From NCBI RefSeq assembly GCF_014279875.1, contig NZ_CP047952.1, positions 1,984,001 to 2,048,000 of the forward strand: a stretch of DNA of 64,000 bases, given 5' to 3'. The position numbers and the translations under genes were made by a program. This DNA comes from Synechococcus sp. MEDNS5. Its GTDB lineage: Bacteria > Cyanobacteriota > Cyanobacteriia > PCC-6307 > Cyanobiaceae. A model generated the notes under the pieces. The model saw nothing but the letters and a program-made list of their open reading frames with translations, had not been told where the DNA came from and did no database searches. Positions 62,170 to 64,000 of the stretch are shown piece by piece. Every line of letters starts with the position of its first letter. Within the stretch, counting starts at the first letter, position 1.

Positions 62170-62547
62170 TTGCGCTTCCTGACTCTTCTGCTCAGCCTCG
62201 CGGTGTTGAGGGTTCCCGTCGCTCAAGCGAATGTTGACTACGTGCCGTTTCCCACGAAAGACGAGCTGCGCTCGCTTCAACTGCAGGCCTACGCCTGTTC
62301 CCGGGAGAACGATGCTGAACTCTGCGATGCAACCCGGAAGACAGCTGACCCCTTAATGGACCACCCCCGGCTGCCCGCTGCCTGCAAGGACGCTGTGTGG
62401 GAGCTCATTCAGGCATCCACTCCTGCGACGCCCAACTCGTTCCAGCGGCGCGACAGCATCGACAGGCCTGCACGCAGACTCACGGTCGTCTGCGCCAAAC
62501 CGGTCAAGCCCCAGAAACAAGCGACTCCACCCCCTGGAAAGGCCTGA
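62170..62547 (+). CDS. Exported hypothetical protein
   Basis: 125 residues from TTG 62170. The frame is open further upstream, but those codons are antisense-like to the hydrolase remnant. A signal peptide (L-R-F-L-T-L-L-L-S-L-A-V-L...A-Q-A) precedes a mature domain with four cysteines (A-Y-A-C-S, E-L-C-D, A-A-C-K-D, V-V-C-A) suited to two disulfides. Not recognised. Confidence 0.6.
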   Translation: MRFLTLLLSLAVLRVPVAQANVDYVPFPTKDELRSLQLQAYACSRENDAELCDATRKTADPLMDHPRLPAACKDAVWELIQASTPATPNSFQRRDSIDRPARRLTVVCAKPVKPQKQATPPPGKA

Positions 62548-62553
62548 AGATTC

Positions 62554-62793
62554 TTAAGACCAGTCAAAACTGAAACGCTGGCCAGGAAGAAGCCGAGAGA
62601 CTTCTGAACGCGCTTCGTTCAGCAACTGTGCGCTGATCAGGGGATGGCTCTTCAGATCTCGGATCAATTCGTTCATGTCATCGCTGGTCAGGCCATGGCT
62701 GGACACCATGGATTCCAGACGCTTGCGGAATCCATCAAGCACTGCCTTTTGCTCCTCCGATAGAGGTTCTGCATTCGGGTGATCGATCTGCAT
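62554..62793 (-). CDS. Small conserved hypothetical protein
   Basis: 79 residues from ATG 62793 (MQIDHPNAEPLSEEQKAVLDG...). Soluble helical protein, rich in charged residues, no motif recognised. The frame stays open upstream to 63795, but that part is antisense to phosphoglucomutase and is rejected. Confidence 0.6.
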   Translation of the reverse strand: MQIDHPNAEPLSEEQKAVLDGFRKRLESMVSSHGLTSDDMNELIRDLKSHPLISAQLLNEARSEVSRLLPGQRFSFDWS

Positions 62794-62904
62794 ACGACGT
62801 AACTTCCACTTATGAATCAAAGGTAGCTGCAACAACTGGTTGTGCCGAACACCCCTTACGCCTTCAGACGTGTTTAGGTTCCCGGTGAACCGCTGCCTGA
62901 TGGG

Positions 62905-64000
62905 ATGACCGCATCCGCCTCGGCCGAACCGACGCACACCCTTGTTCGTCTGGACGCTCCCTTCACTGATCAGAAACCCGGCACGTCCGGACTGCGCAAA
63001 AGCAGCCGCCAGTTCGAACAACCGCATTATCTGGAAAGCTTTGTTGAGGCAGTGTTTCGCACCCTCCCAGGGGTTCAGGGCGGCACCTTCGTGCTGGGGG
63101 GCGACGGTCGCTATGGAAATACCCGAGCGATCGACGTGATTCTGCGCATGGGCGCAGCTCACGGTCTCAGCAAGGTGATCGTCACCACCGCTGGAATCCT
63201 CTCCACACCTGCGGCATCCAACCTGATCCGCAAGCGTCAGGCGATCGGCGGGATCATCCTCTCGGCCAGTCACAACCCAGGTGGTGCCGATGGGGATTTC
63301 GGCGTGAAGGTGAACGGTGCCAACGGAGGCCCGACGCCTGCCTCCTTTACGGATGCCGTCTTCGAGTGCACCAAGACACTCGAGCGATACACCATCGTTG
63401 AAACCCAAACCCCCAGCCTTGATGCCCCTGGAAAGCATTCCATCGGTGCCATGGACGTGGAGGTGATCAATGGCGTTGATGATTTCGTGGAGCTGATGCA
63501 GCAGCTTTTCGATTTCGATCGGATCAGCGACCTCATCCGCGGCGACTTTCCCCTGGCCTTCGATGCCATGCATGCCGTGACCGGCCCCTATGCGCGTCGC
63601 CTGCTGGAAGGTCTGCTCGGTGCACCGGCTGGAAGCGTGCGCCATGGCACGCCCCTCGAGGACTTCGGCGGTGGACACCCAGACCCCAACCTCACCTACG
63701 CCCATGAACTGGCGGATCTCTTGCTGAACGGCGACGGCTTCCGTTTCGGTGCGGCCTGCGACGGCGACGGTGACCGCAACATGATTCTGGGCCACCGTTG
63801 CTTTGTGAATCCCAGCGACAGCCTGGCTGTGCTCACCGCCAACGCCACGGTGGCACCGGCCTATGCCGGCGGACTCGCCGGAGTGGCTCGCTCCATGCCG
63901 ACAAGTGCCGCGGTGGACGTGGTGGCGAAGGATCTCAACATCGACTGTTACGAAACTCCCACGGGCTGGAAGTTCTTCGGCAATCTTCTCGATGCCGGCA
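62905..64000 (+). CDS. pgm: Phosphoglucomutase (alpha-D-glucose), 5' part
   Basis: Open from ATG 62905 to the window edge (about 365 residues visible; the whole enzyme is normally about 550). K-P-G-T-S-G-L-R-K near the start, the phosphoserine loop S-A-S-H-N-P-G-G (about 113-120) and the Mg loop C-D-G-D-G-D-R-N are all present, followed by P-T-G-W-K-F-F-G-N. Interconverts glucose-1- and glucose-6-phosphate for glycogen and sugar-nucleotide metabolism. Truncated by the window edge. Confidence 0.95.
   Translation, partial: MTASASAEPTHTLVRLDAPFTDQKPGTSGLRKSSRQFEQPHYLESFVEAVFRTLPGVQGGTFVLGGDGRYGNTRAIDVILRMGAAHGLSKVIVTTAGILSTPAASNLIRKRQAIGGIILSASHNPGGADGDFGVKVNGANGGPTPASFTDAVFECTKTLERYTIVETQTPSLDAPGKHSIGAMDVEVINGVDDFVELMQQLFDFDRISDLIRGDFPLAFDAMHAVTGPYARRLLEGLLGAPAGSVRHGTPLEDFGGGHPDPNLTYAHELADLLLNGDGFRFGAACDGDGDRNMILGHRCFVNPSDSLAVLTANATVAPAYAGGLAGVARSMPTSAAVDVVAKDLNIDCYETPTGWKFFGNLLDAG

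Noticed and set aside
62794-63795. Long minus-strand open frame continuing upstream of the 79-residue gene
   Set aside because: It is antisense to clearly coding phosphoglucomutase, so it is a shadow frame.
1-64000. CRISPR arrays, complete insertion sequences, rRNA genes
   Set aside because: I saw no regularly spaced repeats, no transposase-like frames with terminal repeats, and no rRNA-like sequence.

Overview
This window looks like the chromosome of a marine picocyanobacterium of the Synechococcus type. Visible markers are phycobilisome genes (a CpcS/CpeS-type lyase and a CpcG rod-core linker), psbX, ycf66, a high-light-inducible protein, CP12, a BicA-like SulP transporter, the ferredoxin-thioredoxin reductase catalytic subunit, and a permuted two-piece tmRNA encoding the tag ANNIVRFSRQAAPVAA. 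Genes are dense, mostly GC-rich, often overlap by 4 bases, and often start with GTG or TTG.

Layout. 0-16.3 kb is core: two tandem small exported paralogues, an aspartoacylase-like hydrolase, a glutathionyl-hydroquinone-reductase-like GST, a DUF2301 membrane protein, an ABC-F ATPase, CP12, Obg, an orphan sugar-type ABC ATPase, MutS2, a VOC protein, HemB, a DnaJ-type chaperone, a thioredoxin-like protein, a SulP transporter and an ArsH-like flavoprotein. 16.5-18.7 kb holds short lineage-specific genes (DUF3764, DUF3303, small exported proteins). 18.94-24.42 kb is a small genomic island. It is flanked by an imperfect 41-bp direct repeat whose right copy is the 3' end of the tmRNA gene. It contains a decayed tyrosine-integrase-like gene and an AT-rich gene for a 979-residue protein ending in a DUF4114-like region.

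24.4-50 kb is core again: tmRNA, an RlmL-like methyltransferase, SMC, a PRC-barrel protein, MsrB, an LpxB-related protein, tRNA-Leu(GAG), AccC, YggT, PsbX, Ycf66, two tandem beta-propeller-like lipoproteins, an Hli protein, an ABC exporter, a HIT protein, a ComM/YifB ATPase, RpsU, peptide deformylase, an S9 peptidase, a class II aldolase with MtnA (thiomethyl/deoxy-sugar salvage) and GltS.

50-64 kb carries an iron-sulfur module, ftrC-sufB-sufC-sufD-sufS, on the minus strand. A class I fructose-bisphosphate aldolase and the regulator sufR follow on the plus strand. Then come phycobilisome genes, a DUF4912 protein, a phospholipase-D-like gene broken by a single in-frame TAG, a hydrolase remnant, and the start of phosphoglucomutase, cut by the window edge.

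The most interesting points are the tmRNA-associated island with its fossil integrase and odd cargo, two genes each interrupted by a lone in-frame amber codon, the MtnA/aldolase pair that suggests a DHAP-shunt-like salvage route, and the coupling of FTR with the Suf operon.
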